A stretch of DNA of 64,000 nucleotides. Origin: Acinetobacter calcoaceticus ANC 3811 (GTDB taxonomy: Bacteria > Pseudomonadota > Gammaproteobacteria > Pseudomonadales > Moraxellaceae). Of this stretch, positions 8,422 to 17,453 are shown piece after piece. The notes beneath the pieces are model-generated. The model did no database searches, had not been told where the DNA came from, and was given only the letters and a program-made list of their open reading frames with translations. Location of the stretch: assembly GCF_000399665.1 (NCBI RefSeq), contig NZ_KB976986.1, positions 1,088,240 to 1,152,239 on the forward strand, in the 5' to 3' direction. The position numbers were made by a program, and so were the translations under genes. Each line of letters begins with the position of its first letter. Positions within the stretch are counted from its first letter, which is position 1.

Positions 8422-8952
8422 TTAATGCGCTAATTCTGGATGCTCTGCGGCGATCCGATACTTTCCTGCGTGGAATACCAATGGTTCACCTTGGCGTTGT
8501 TGGTATTGTTCAATTTGACCGATAAAAATCAGATGATCTCCACCTTCATATTGATTTACATTGCGGCAAACCAGGGTTGCGAGTGCATCGGACAAAATTG
8601 GAACGCCTGCATTACATTGTTGATGTGCAACGCCTGCAAATTTGTCTTCAGCACCTCGAGCGAAATGCCCAGAAAGCTGATGATGCTCCTGTGCCAACAT
8701 GTGGATGGCAAAATATTCAGCTTCTACAAAATCAGACAAACTTGGCGCTGTTTTTGAAAGGCTCCATAAAATTAATGGTGGATCTAAAGACAATGAGGAA
8801 AAAGAGTTTGCTGTCATTCCTATTTTTCGACCATCTTTACCACGGGTTGTAATCACGGTAACGCCTGTTGCAAATTGCCCAAGTAAATTACGAATTTCTC
8901 TTGGGTTTTCAGCATTAATGCTTTGTAAACCTTGAGTTTCAATTGTGTCCAT
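8422..8952 (-). CDS. iifD: Flavin reductase of the indole oxygenase, IifD type
   Basis: Supplies reduced flavin to the neighbouring IifC-type oxygenase. The 176-residue product has a flavin reductase-like split-barrel domain: FATGVTVITTRGKDG near the N-terminus, GMTANSFSSLSLDPPLILWSL in the flavin site, and NQYEGGDHLIFIGQIEQ toward the end. The ATG at 8952 is used because GGGAGA precedes it; longer reading frames run into iifC. It is fourth in a four-gene operon. The iif cluster of Acinetobacter is described in the literature, and the assignment follows from gene order plus domain content. Confidence 0.88.
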   Translation of the reverse strand: MDTIETQGLQSINAENPREIRNLLGQFATGVTVITTRGKDGRKIGMTANSFSSLSLDPPLILWSLSKTAPSLSDFVEAEYFAIHMLAQEHHQLSGHFARGAEDKFAGVAHQQCNAGVPILSDALATLVCRNVNQYEGGDHLIFIGQIEQYQQRQGEPLVFHAGKYRIAAEHPELAH

Positions 8953-8980
8953 TTTTAATTCTCCCTTTGCTGTTTTGCCC

Positions 8981-10219
8981 TTAAGCCACTTTTGCTGCGG
9001 TTTTTGAAGCCATGAATGCTTGAGCTTGATCTGCATCAAACCACCACGGGGCAAAAGAGCGTGGGTCATCAAAGTTATTGGCCATAATGGAAGCAATGCT
9101 TTGGTTTTGGCTTGCGGCTGCTAATAGCTGAACAACATGAGGCTGCGGTGGTAATAACAAACTATTGGTCCAAGCCACGACTTTTTCTGCATAAGCCCAA
9201 TAACGTTCAAAGGTTTGAACCATCCATTGTTCGCTAAAGCTTTGATTATCGTTAGCCAAGATGGCATCGAAATAGATTTTGCTACACTTAGCAGCGTTGT
9301 TTGAGCCTTGACCAGTAATCGGGTCATTCACCACCAAGGCATCTGCCATCCCAAAAATTGGCTTGCCAGAGGGTAATGTCAAAATTGGTTTTCGTACGGT
9401 CGGCGGGAAACGTCCTGCCAAATATCCACCTGCATCGGTTAACTCAACATTTGCGCAGCGTTCATATTCCCAAGGCACAAATTTCTTCAGTAAATCCAAA
9501 CTGCATTGCAGATGCTGTTCAGGTGTTTTGACATCTTGCCAGCAGTCCATTGGCCCATTTGGAATGCCTTCAAAAACCATGATGTCGCAAGGTCCATTCA
9601 CGGTAAGTGCTGGAAATGAAAAGTACTCACCTACTTCGGGAATAATATTAAAAGTCACACGTGAATAAGGTGAAATTGGCTTCATGTTTTTGACATAGGT
9701 CAATGCCAAAGCGCGCTGTGGTTTATCAAACACACTGCGTGCATCATCACGCTCAAATTGTTTAACAACTTCACCTTTACCAGCCGCGAGTAATACAAGC
9801 TCGTAGTCGTTTGCGAGTTGTTCTAACTCTTCTATTCCCACATCCTGAATTACTAATCGACCGCCACGGCGTTCAAATTCTTCCATCCAATATGGCATTT
9901 TGACGCGTTGATCGACCGATTGAGCGTAGCGCTCAAGACGAGCACTCCATTCAAATGCTTTACCACCATTTTCAGGATTGACTAAAGCTAGCCCAATGCC
10001 TTCTACAGCTGGACATTCTTCTTCCCAAAAATTCAGTCCCAAGTCACGTTCAGTTTGTAAAGCGGTATGAAACATACACTGACTTGACATGACTTTACCT
10101 TGACGAATTTCATCGGCAGTTCGGTTGGTGATCATGGTTACGTCATAGCCTGTATCTAATAAGCCTAAACCAAGCTGTAAACCAGACTGTCCTGCTCCAA
10201 CAATTGCAATACGGCGCAT
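8981..10219 (-). CDS. iifC: Flavoprotein indole oxygenase, styrene monooxygenase-like (IifC type)
   Basis: FAD-dependent monooxygenase of the StyA/indole oxygenase family, about 412 residues. It uses reduced flavin delivered by the flavin reductase next door. The N-terminal dinucleotide-binding motif is RIAIVGAGQSGLQ. Other family-typical segments are VMSSQCMFHTALQ and the C-terminal FAD-contact region VVNDPITGQGSNNAAK. The start MRRIAIVG is favoured, with GGAG 6 nt upstream. In described Acinetobacter iif clusters this enzyme oxidizes the indole pyrrole ring and is indole-inducible; that role is transferred here from the family and operon. Confidence 0.9.
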   Translation of the reverse strand: MRRIAIVGAGQSGLQLGLGLLDTGYDVTMITNRTADEIRQGKVMSSQCMFHTALQTERDLGLNFWEEECPAVEGIGLALVNPENGGKAFEWSARLERYAQSVDQRVKMPYWMEEFERRGGRLVIQDVGIEELEQLANDYELVLLAAGKGEVVKQFERDDARSVFDKPQRALALTYVKNMKPISPYSRVTFNIIPEVGEYFSFPALTVNGPCDIMVFEGIPNGPMDCWQDVKTPEQHLQCSLDLLKKFVPWEYERCANVELTDAGGYLAGRFPPTVRKPILTLPSGKPIFGMADALVVNDPITGQGSNNAAKCSKIYFDAILANDNQSFSEQWMVQTFERYWAYAEKVVAWTNSLLLPPQPHVVQLLAAASQNQSIASIMANNFDDPRSFAPWWFDADQAQAFMASKTAAKVA

Positions 10220-10262
10220 AATATTCTCCATAATTTTCTAAATGTGCTTTTAAAACGCTGTG

Positions 10263-11048
10263 CTATTCGGCTAAACGTGGAATAGCGGGCTGTGATCCTT
10301 CAGGGCCCATCACTGAATATCCGCCATCGACAGCATAATCTGCTCCGGTAACAAAGCTCGCAGCAGGTGACAATAAAAACAAAACCACGTTGGCGACTTC
10401 TTCGGGATGGCCCAATCGGCCCAGCAAGTGATAATCGGCTGCCACGCTATCGGCCTTTTCACGGTTGTTGCCGCTGACTTCTGCAATGACACGAGACCAT
10501 GTCCAACCCGGCGAAACTGAGTTGACGCGAATACCATCGGCAGCAAAATCCATTGCCATGCTTTGTGTGAGTTGACGTATCGCGGCTTTAGAAACTGGAT
10601 ATAACCAGCGCCCTGTTTGTGCCACTTTGGCCGAGATTGAAGTAAAATTAACGATTGAACCTTGCTGCTTTTTTAGGTCATTGTAAAAAGCACGGCTCAG
10701 CTCAACTGTAGAGACCAAATTAATATCGAGTGCTTGTAACCAGTCCTGACGTGAAGATTTAAAACCGTCATCTAAATATGTACATGCCAAATTCACCAAG
10801 TAACTCACCTGACCTAAATGTTGGTGAATATCTGCCACAGCTTGTTGAATAGCTGCATCGCTGGTTAAATCTGTTTGAATAAACATCACATCATGGTTAA
10901 AACTTTCAGCAATCGCCTTGCCTTTGGCATCAATATCTAAAATAGCGACATGAGCACCCGTACTCACCAAAGCTTGTACAACAGCTTTACCAATCAGTGT
11001 TGCGCCGCCGCTCACTACAGCGACTTTTCCTTTCAAATCTATATTCAT
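10263..11048 (-). CDS. iifB: Short-chain dehydrogenase of the indole operon, IifB type
   Basis: A 261-residue SDR. The catalytic Y150-x3-K154 and a serine near 137-139 are present. The C-terminal RVNSVSPGWT and DYAVDGGYSV segments are typical. The nucleotide motif is SGGATLIGKA, which departs from the classic TGxxxGxG, and the usual NNAG is replaced by NLACT. In the published iif pathway IifB oxidizes the indole dihydrodiol to 3-hydroxyindolin-2-one; the role here is inferred from the operon. AAGGAG lies 8 nt before the start. Confidence 0.86.
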   Translation of the reverse strand: MNIDLKGKVAVVSGGATLIGKAVVQALVSTGAHVAILDIDAKGKAIAESFNHDVMFIQTDLTSDAAIQQAVADIHQHLGQVSYLVNLACTYLDDGFKSSRQDWLQALDINLVSTVELSRAFYNDLKKQQGSIVNFTSISAKVAQTGRWLYPVSKAAIRQLTQSMAMDFAADGIRVNSVSPGWTWSRVIAEVSGNNREKADSVAADYHLLGRLGHPEEVANVVLFLLSPAASFVTGADYAVDGGYSVMGPEGSQPAIPRLAE

Positions 11049-11060
11049 TACAGATACTCC

Positions 11061-12311
11061 TTAATTGACTGGCTTGCCTTCACTACTTGACCAAGATGGC
11101 ATCAAGGTATTTGAAGGAAGGTCTTCATCAAGAAGTTTTCGTGCTGTCTCGACACCTGCAACTGGTAAGCCTGTTGGGTCTAATAAACCAATTTGAACGA
11201 GTACCGACGCTTGGTCCCAGTAAATATGCTCATGGCACAACTTTGAACCTCTGAACTGAATTACACCTAACATTGGAATTTCGACATATTTACCAGTCGG
11301 TTTTACACCCGGTAATAGCCAGTCAATTTCAGCGTCATGGGTAAAGCTCATAATGAACTCGTCTACCACTTGCGTTGAGCCAACCGTACGAGAGATTGAA
11401 GTAATCTTCATATCTTTCGGGTTTTGGTGAACAAAGTGATATTGATAAAAACGGGCAAGCTGGCTTTGGCCTACACCACCAGTTAAGGTTGGAATATGGT
11501 TGACATAAGGTTCTGCGACCATTGTTGCCATGGTTGCTGGGACGTCACGCGTATCAAACTCATGACGAATATGCTCTTCCCATAGCGCGACTAGGTCATA
11601 TTTCGGTCCAATCGTGTCATGTAGAGCTGTTACTGTACGCTCGTGGGCAAAACGTGCTGAAGGTTTGTGATAATGATTGCTTTTTGGGCGTGCAAAAGCA
11701 TGATCAACACCTTCATAAACATAAGCTTGTACATTTGAATATTGGTTGGCTGCATCGACAATCGCTTGTCTCGCATCTGGCGGTGTAAATTGGTCCAGTT
11801 CTGCAATATGTAAAACCAAGCGCCCTTTTACGTTGGCTAACTCATCTAACGCTTTTTCAATGCCTACACCGTAATAACCTACGGCACATGCCACTTCCGA
11901 AAGTCGACAACCTGCCAGATACGCAAGCTTTCCACCCAAACAGTACCCCACCACACCGAGGCCTATAGAGGTGTCACATTCTGGTCGAGTCTTTAAAAAA
12001 GATAGGCTGTCCTGAATATCTTCAACCCCAAGATTTTCATCATATTGCTGATAAAGCTCGAAAGCCTTTTGAAAATCTTCTGGTGTGTAACCCAGTTCGA
12101 TATTAGGTGCTACGCGCCAAAATAAATCAGGAACTAAAACGGTATATCCCTCTTCTGCAAGAAAGTCTGCTTTTTCTCGCATGGCTGAATTCACCCCAAA
12201 GATTTCCTGACAAAGCACCACTCCAGATCCTTTTTCTGTTTCTGGTGTTGCTAGATATGCACTGAACTGCTTTCCAGATGCTGTTTTAATTTGAACGGTT
12301 TGACCAGCCAT
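11061..12311 (-). CDS. iifA: Dienelactone hydrolase-like/NTF2-like fusion protein, IifA type
   Basis: A two-domain protein of 416 residues. Residues 1 to about 230 are a dienelactone hydrolase alpha/beta fold with C124 in GYCLGGK, D173 in ELDQFTPPD and H204 in VDHAF forming the expected triad. Residues from about 240 are a SnoaL/NTF2-like domain. The start MAGQTV has AGGAG 8 nt upstream and is preferred to an ATG six codons earlier. It is first in the indole operon. From the published Acinetobacter iif work I recall IifA as a cofactor-independent enzyme that forms anthranilate from 3-hydroxyindolin-2-one. That would feed the antABC enzymes 6 kb away. Confidence 0.85.
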   Translation of the reverse strand: MAGQTVQIKTASGKQFSAYLATPETEKGSGVVLCQEIFGVNSAMREKADFLAEEGYTVLVPDLFWRVAPNIELGYTPEDFQKAFELYQQYDENLGVEDIQDSLSFLKTRPECDTSIGLGVVGYCLGGKLAYLAGCRLSEVACAVGYYGVGIEKALDELANVKGRLVLHIAELDQFTPPDARQAIVDAANQYSNVQAYVYEGVDHAFARPKSNHYHKPSARFAHERTVTALHDTIGPKYDLVALWEEHIRHEFDTRDVPATMATMVAEPYVNHIPTLTGGVGQSQLARFYQYHFVHQNPKDMKITSISRTVGSTQVVDEFIMSFTHDAEIDWLLPGVKPTGKYVEIPMLGVIQFRGSKLCHEHIYWDQASVLVQIGLLDPTGLPVAGVETARKLLDEDLPSNTLMPSWSSSEGKPVN

Positions 12312-12368
12312 AGTGTCAACTCCTGACATTGTTATGGCTTTATCTTCTATCCGAATATTTTTTTAGGC

Positions 12369-12403
12369 TGTCCAAAAGCTGCAAGCACTATCCAATCTCT
12401 GCG
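12369..12403 (-). promoter_or_regulatory. XylS-type tandem half-sites in front of the indole operon
   Basis: On the minus strand the region reads CGCA-N6-GGATA (12403-12389), then a 5-nt gap, then TGCA-N6-GGACA (12383-12369). Each half-site differs by one base from TGCA-N6-GGATA, and they are offset by 20 bp. The block is about 60 nt upstream of the first gene of the operon. Confidence 0.55.
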
Positions 12404-12506
12404 CAATTATCAAAATCAATAAAAATGGATAAAACACTAAAAATAAGAAAACTAATAAATTTCATAACTTTAAATTAAAAATAAAATTAATACTTTTTAT
12501 CTAATT

Positions 12507-12542
12507 TGGAAAAAATGGATGAAGATTAGGACTTATTGGATA
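12507..12542 (+). promoter_or_regulatory. XylS-type tandem half-sites in front of the porin/symporter genes
   Basis: On the plus strand TGGA-N6-GGATG (12507-12521) is followed 21 bp later by AGGA-N6-GGATA (12528-12542). Together with the opposite-facing pair at 12369-12403, this makes the 325-nt intergenic region between the divergent operons a regulated bidirectional promoter. The rest of this AT-rich region shows nothing else I can name. Confidence 0.5.
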
Positions 12543-12636
12543 GTGACGATTGGTTAAAAATAGTTCAATCAAGTCATGTAATTCGTTTGATTACATAAAA
12601 AAGCCCAGTCATTTTCTAAATTAAGGCGTTTTATTT

Positions 12637-13890
12637 ATGCATCGACCATGGCCACTTTATGGACAACAAAAAACGTTAATGCTCATCAATATTTTATGTT
12701 GTAGTGCATTTTCTACTCAGGCTTATTCAGCGGATGAAGAATGGAAATTTACATTAAAAAATGCATATATAGACAGAAACTATGACAATCCAGATGTAAA
12801 AGACACAGGTAGCTGGTCACAATCAGTTTCTCTATTTTACAACTCAAATATGCATGATACGCCGTTAGAAATTGGAGGAACCCCGATTCAAATTGGCGCA
12901 AATGCTTCAGCACAATATGCGGTTCGTTTAAGCCAAGATAAACATGTTGCAGATACAGTATTACCTTTTGATAAAGCGACGCAGTCCCAAGCACCTGATT
13001 ATCTAAAATATGGCGCGACTTTAAAGTTAGGCTATAACAAGACACTACTAAGCATTGGTGAATTATGGCTTGATTTACCCGTAACCACTGTAGATGCAAG
13101 CCGACAACTCCTGACGTCTTATTGGGGAACTAATCTTAAGAGCCAGCTAAACGATAAGCTTTTTGCTGAAATTGGCCGTATTGAAAAAGTATCTCCACGA
13201 AATGAAGAAGATTTTCATCGATTTTCTTTTACTTCAAAAGGTGTGACTGCCTATTCAGATGGACTTAACTATCTAGATCTTCGCTATCAATTTACGCCTA
13301 CGTTGAAGGGTGAATATTACTTTGGAAATATGGAGGATTTATATAACAAACATTATGTCGGCGTTGACCATATATGGAAAAATTCTAATTTTTCAGTTAA
13401 TTCAAAATTCAAATATTTCAATGCTAAAGATAATGGAAATCTTTTTGACATCGACGCACAAAATGTAGGGTTATTAGAAACACTTAAAGTAAAAAATCAC
13501 AGTTTTGGTGTGGGTTATCAGCAAATTATTGGTGAGTCTGCTTACCCGTTACCAGATGGTTTCTTGCCTGAAACTTATTTCATTAACTGGAACACCACAG
13601 GCTTCTTCAAACAAGATGAAAAGTCTTATCACTTCATCTATGGCTACGACTTTAAAGATCATGTGCCTGGTCTAAATACCACTTTCAAATATGTATATGG
13701 CGATCACTTTAAAACAGCAGATGGCTTAAAAAATAAAGAAAGTGAAGCAAACGTTATTGTCAATTATGCCCTTCAACAGCCACTCCTCAAAGGTTTAGCT
13801 CTTCAGTACATCTTTATCAATTACGACGTTAAGCACGGGAACGATTTCTCTGAAAACCGTTTCTTTGTCAATTACAGCAAAAAATTTTAA
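12637..13890 (+). CDS. OprD-family outer membrane porin
   Basis: Outer membrane channel of 417 residues that probably admits aromatic acids or indole-related substrates. An N-terminal signal peptide ends near STQAYSA (about residue 31). The rest is a beta-barrel pattern with many alternating aromatic residues, and the C-terminal end is VNYSKKF. The SWSQSVSLFYNS and SRQLLTSYWG segments are typical of OprD/BenP-like porins. AAGGCG precedes the ATG. It lies 16 nt upstream of an aromatic acid symporter gene, so the two probably form one unit divergent from the indole operon. Confidence 0.85.
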   Translation: MHRPWPLYGQQKTLMLINILCCSAFSTQAYSADEEWKFTLKNAYIDRNYDNPDVKDTGSWSQSVSLFYNSNMHDTPLEIGGTPIQIGANASAQYAVRLSQDKHVADTVLPFDKATQSQAPDYLKYGATLKLGYNKTLLSIGELWLDLPVTTVDASRQLLTSYWGTNLKSQLNDKLFAEIGRIEKVSPRNEEDFHRFSFTSKGVTAYSDGLNYLDLRYQFTPTLKGEYYFGNMEDLYNKHYVGVDHIWKNSNFSVNSKFKYFNAKDNGNLFDIDAQNVGLLETLKVKNHSFGVGYQQIIGESAYPLPDGFLPETYFINWNTTGFFKQDEKSYHFIYGYDFKDHVPGLNTTFKYVYGDHFKTADGLKNKESEANVIVNYALQQPLLKGLALQYIFINYDVKHGNDFSENRFFVNYSKKF

Positions 13891-13906
13891 TGAATAAGGA
13901 ATACGT

Positions 13907-15250
13907 ATGAAAACGATAGATGCAAACACGATTATCAACCGCGAAAAACTGTCTCCATTACAGTGGACTGTTTTTATTCTAGGATTTTTTGTCTTCTTCT
14001 GTGATGGTCTAGACACAGGGATTATTGGTTTTATTGCTCCTGCATTACTGGATGACTGGGGAATTACCAAGCCGCAACTTGCTCCGGTTTTAAGTGCTGC
14101 CTTAGTCGGTATGTCGATCGGTGCAATCATTTCTGGGCCTTTGTCCGATAAGTTTGGACGTAAAGGTGTCATTGTTTTTACAAGCCTTTTATTCTCAATA
14201 TTTACGATTTTGTGTGGCTTTGCCGACTCGACCAAAGATTTAATGATTTATCGCTTCATTACAGGTGTTGGTTTAGGCGCAGCCATGCCAAACATTAGTA
14301 CCATTGTCTCTGAATATATGCCTGTAAAACGTAAAGCATTCCTGACAGGTCTAGCTGGTTGTGGTTTCATGCTAGGAATTTCTTGCGGCGGTGTGCTGTC
14401 AGCTTATCTATTAGAAAGTTATGGCTGGGCAAAAGTGATTATTATTGGCGGAAGCATTCCCCTAATTTTAGTGGTTGCTTTATTGCTTAAATTACCTGAA
14501 TCAACTCAATACTTAATTACACGTCATCAACAAGACAAAGCTCAGCGTATTTTAGAAAACATTCAAGGACATTCCTTCCAAGAGCCGGTAAAACTTGTTT
14601 TAACTCAAGCAGAAAATGCTTCAGGTGAAAATCCGGTTAAAATCGTTTTAGGTAAATACCTGTGGGGTTCAAGCATGCTTTGGCTCTGCTGCTTTACCAG
14701 TCTATTGGTGTTTTATCTTTTAACAAGCTGGATGCCAACAATTCTAAAAACAGCAGGTTTTAGTACTCAACAGTTTAGTTTAATTGCCGCGATTTTCCCT
14801 TTTGGTGGTGTGATTGGTGCAACCATTATGGGATGGTACATGGATAAACTGAATCCAACTACAGTCATTAAATATTCATATCTGATTGCTTTTGGCCTAT
14901 TCATTGTTGCTGGTCTAGTGAGCTCAAATATTTTCTTGTTAGGTTTTACTATCTTCTTAATTGGTGCATTACTCGCAGGTGCACAGTCTTCATTACTGCC
15001 ACTTGCAGCTATGTTCTATCCAGCAGTGTGCCGTGCGGTTGGTGTTTCATGGATGCATGGTATTGGTCGTATCGGTGCAATTTTAGGCGCTTTCTTTGGC
15101 TCGCTCATTTTCACTTTCAACCTAAGCTTAAGCGGTATTTTCTTTATTCTTGCACTACCAACATTCATCTCATTTATTGCGCTTAGCCTGAAAGTGATTT
15201 ATGAGAAATCTAAAAACAAACAAGTTTTAAAGCTCGAAGAAAGTCTATAA
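13907..15250 (+). CDS. MFS aromatic acid:H+ symporter (AAHS family)
   Basis: Inner-membrane transporter of 447 residues with about 12 hydrophobic segments. The first helix carries FCDGLDTGIIG, the DGxDT signature of the AAHS family (PcaK, BenK, MucK). The loop motif GPLSDKFGRK is at about residues 77-86. AAGGA lies upstream of the start. Neighbouring genes suggest a substrate such as anthranilate or a related aromatic acid, but the substrate cannot be read from sequence. It is followed by a strong terminator. Confidence 0.9.
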   Translation: MKTIDANTIINREKLSPLQWTVFILGFFVFFCDGLDTGIIGFIAPALLDDWGITKPQLAPVLSAALVGMSIGAIISGPLSDKFGRKGVIVFTSLLFSIFTILCGFADSTKDLMIYRFITGVGLGAAMPNISTIVSEYMPVKRKAFLTGLAGCGFMLGISCGGVLSAYLLESYGWAKVIIIGGSIPLILVVALLLKLPESTQYLITRHQQDKAQRILENIQGHSFQEPVKLVLTQAENASGENPVKIVLGKYLWGSSMLWLCCFTSLLVFYLLTSWMPTILKTAGFSTQQFSLIAAIFPFGGVIGATIMGWYMDKLNPTTVIKYSYLIAFGLFIVAGLVSSNIFLLGFTIFLIGALLAGAQSSLLPLAAMFYPAVCRAVGVSWMHGIGRIGAILGAFFGSLIFTFNLSLSGIFFILALPTFISFIALSLKVIYEKSKNKQVLKLEESL

Positions 15251-15266
15251 CTATTAATCAATAAAT

Positions 15267-15302
15267 AAAAAAACTGATTTAAGTAATTAAATCAGTTTTT
15301 TT
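15267..15302. terminator. Bidirectional terminator
   Basis: Stem AAAAACTGATTTAA/TTAAATCAGTTTTT with the 4-nt loop GTAA, flanked by A and T runs. It lies between the convergent symporter gene (plus) and the araC-type gene (minus). Confidence 0.88.
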
Positions 15303-15320
15303 ATTGCGAAAAATTAAATA

Positions 15321-16307
15321 TCAGAAAATTTTTCCTTTAGTCTCACTTGGATTTTCTCCGAACTCTTCACGATATTCTTGAGAGAAACGACTTAAATGGT
15401 TAAAGCCCCAGTCATAGGCAAGCTTTGAAATAGAAATCTTTCTATCTGCTCCTGTGGTGCTCAAGATTTTATAAATTTGTTGGAGACGATATTTTTTTAA
15501 ATACGACATAGGACTTGTGCCGTAGTATTGTTGAAATTCGTCATACAATTTTGATTTTGAAACCCCAGCCAGACGTTGCAAGTCTTCTGCACAGATTTCT
15601 TCGTGCGCATGTTCAATAATAAAATTACGAACCTTACGGATATAAGCTGGCTCATCCTGATGCGAGAGTGACTTTAAGGCTTCAGAGTAGTTATTTTCTT
15701 GAGACAACAATAACGCTTTAATTACAAAATTTTCATAGTCTTCAGACAACATCTGCAAACCATAAAAATTACTATATTGCGATTTTAACTGTACAAAATT
15801 TTGAATGTTCTTCCACCATGCACCAATAAGTTGCTCCGAGTCCAGATGCATTTCAGGGTTAAAAATAATGGGAGCTTCTATAGGTTTATTCAGTAGATCT
15901 GCAAGGACAATCTGCATACTCCGCTCAGGAATAACCACCTGAAATTTTCTGCAATCTTTATCAATAATCAAATCTTGTTGATCGTTATTTGAAACAATAA
16001 GGCCTCTGTTTTCATCAGACTGATAATGAGCGCCACGAATATTGAGAGCTTGTCGCCCTTGTATAGGTAAGCTAATGCTATACGCTTTTAAATTTGAGAT
16101 GTTAATGGCAACGTTTGCACCATAACTGATTGTACCGATTGCCATTTTTTTATTAGGCAAACGCATTCCGTCATAGTGAAAATCGAGAGTGTCTTTGTAA
16201 ATTGTGTCTAGACGGTGTTCACCACAAATCGTGGACATCAAATTCTGCGCAAATTCAGCTTTGCGTGAATAATGATTGAGTTCCGTCTGTTGGCTGAGTG
16301 ATATCAT
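15321..16307 (-). CDS. AraC-family transcriptional regulator, possible IifR
   Basis: A 328-residue regulator with a cupin-like N-terminal sensor region and a C-terminal AraC domain (about 225-325). The helices are ICAEDLQRLAGVSKSKLYDEFQQ and ISKLAYDWGFNHLSRFSQEYREE. Its architecture matches that of the regulator at 6308. It sits at the end of the porin/symporter unit on the opposite strand. By position it is the likely indole-responsive activator of the iif operon (an AraC-type IifR is described for this cluster), but it could control the porin unit instead or as well. Confidence 0.85.
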   Translation of the reverse strand: MISLSQQTELNHYSRKAEFAQNLMSTICGEHRLDTIYKDTLDFHYDGMRLPNKKMAIGTISYGANVAINISNLKAYSISLPIQGRQALNIRGAHYQSDENRGLIVSNNDQQDLIIDKDCRKFQVVIPERSMQIVLADLLNKPIEAPIIFNPEMHLDSEQLIGAWWKNIQNFVQLKSQYSNFYGLQMLSEDYENFVIKALLLSQENNYSEALKSLSHQDEPAYIRKVRNFIIEHAHEEICAEDLQRLAGVSKSKLYDEFQQYYGTSPMSYLKKYRLQQIYKILSTTGADRKISISKLAYDWGFNHLSRFSQEYREEFGENPSETKGKIF

Positions 16308-16588
16308 ATCCTTTTCACCTAGCTAAATAACTTATTGCTTAAAAAGCAACTTGTATGCCAATTAATATCCTTTAATTGACGAGTTTTCCTGAAAAAATAT
16401 CTAATCAAGAAAGAGAGTAAAAATTACTTTCTCATACTCTATTAAATTTTAAAAATGGAAATAAGTTAAATACCTTTAAAGTATAATTTCATACCTTAAC
16501 AAACTTATTTTATTAGATTTTTTATAAATAAATACAGTAGAGATAAATCATTATTTAAAACAGTAGACTATCGTAAATTTTAACGAAT
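16308..16588. other. AT-rich intergenic region upstream of the araC-type gene
   Basis: No coding sequence seen. It should hold the promoter of the araC-type gene, reading to the left. I see no clear operator. Confidence 0.5.
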
Positions 16589-16620
16589 AAAAAACCGCCT
16601 ATTTTAAATAAGCGGCTTTT
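16589..16620 (-). terminator. Terminator of the hydroxybutyrate operon
   Basis: Hairpin with CCGC/GCGG at the base and TATTT/AAATA above one mismatch. On the minus strand it ends in a run of T residues. It lies 15 nt after the stop of the 3-hydroxybutyrate dehydrogenase gene. Confidence 0.75.
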
Positions 16621-16634
16621 ATAAAACACTTAAA

Positions 16635-17420
16635 TTATTGTGCTGTGTAGCCACCATCCATAACGACAGCTTGGCCTGTTACCCCACCAGCTTTGTTACT
16701 CGCAAGGAAAATCGCATAGTCAGCAATTTCTTCAACAGAGAGTAAACGCTTTTGAGGAACCATTGCCAAAATTACATCTTCAAGTGCACTATCTAAACTC
16801 ACATTACGCGTTTTAGCCAAATCTGCAATTTGCCCACGAACCAATGGCGTATCTACATAACCTGGACATAAAGCATTTACCGTAATACCGTCTCGTGCAC
16901 ATTCTAATGCCGCAACTTTTGTTAGGCCAATCACGCCATGTTTAGCACTGTTATAACCTGCCTTTCCAGCGAAACCAATTAGGCCATTAATTGAAGCCAT
17001 ATTAATAATACGGCCATATTTTTGAGCTTTCATGATTGGAAAAACGTGTTTAATACCAATAAATGCCCCTGTTAACATGACCTGAACTAGCTTTTGAAAA
17101 ACAGCCGTTGAAAACTCTTCAATAGGTGCAACATGTTGGAAACCAGCATTATTAATTAAGATATCAACGGTACCAAAGGCTTTTTGAGTGAGTTCAATGG
17201 CTTGTTTATAAGCATCTTCATCAGTTACATCACATGGTGCAGATAGCGCATCAAAACCTTGCTCTTTAAGTGAGTTCGCCGTTTCTTGGCACTTTTCAGC
17301 ATTCATGTCAGAAATGACAACTTTGGCACCTTCTTGAGCAAATTTCTTAGCAATCTCTAGACCGATACCACTTGCAGAACCTGTAATAAAAGCGACCTTA
17401 CCGTCTAAAAGTTTTGTCAT
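16635..17420 (-). CDS. bdhA: 3-hydroxybutyrate dehydrogenase
   Basis: NAD-dependent SDR that oxidizes D-3-hydroxybutyrate to acetoacetate. The 261-residue product has TGSASGIG at 13-20, NNAG near residue 90, catalytic S in NMASINGL and YNSAKHG. The HVAPIEEF and GYVDTPLVRGQI segments are typical of 3-hydroxybutyrate dehydrogenase rather than generic SDRs. It follows a GntP-type permease gene in the same direction, with 33 nt between them. Its product, acetoacetate, would be activated by the CoA-transferase encoded at 25.7-27.1 kb. Confidence 0.92.
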   Translation of the reverse strand: MTKLLDGKVAFITGSASGIGLEIAKKFAQEGAKVVISDMNAEKCQETANSLKEQGFDALSAPCDVTDEDAYKQAIELTQKAFGTVDILINNAGFQHVAPIEEFSTAVFQKLVQVMLTGAFIGIKHVFPIMKAQKYGRIINMASINGLIGFAGKAGYNSAKHGVIGLTKVAALECARDGITVNALCPGYVDTPLVRGQIADLAKTRNVSLDSALEDVILAMVPQKRLLSVEEIADYAIFLASNKAGGVTGQAVVMDGGYTAQ

Positions 17421-17453
17421 TTATTTACTCCTTAATACTTATAACGTGCTGAT

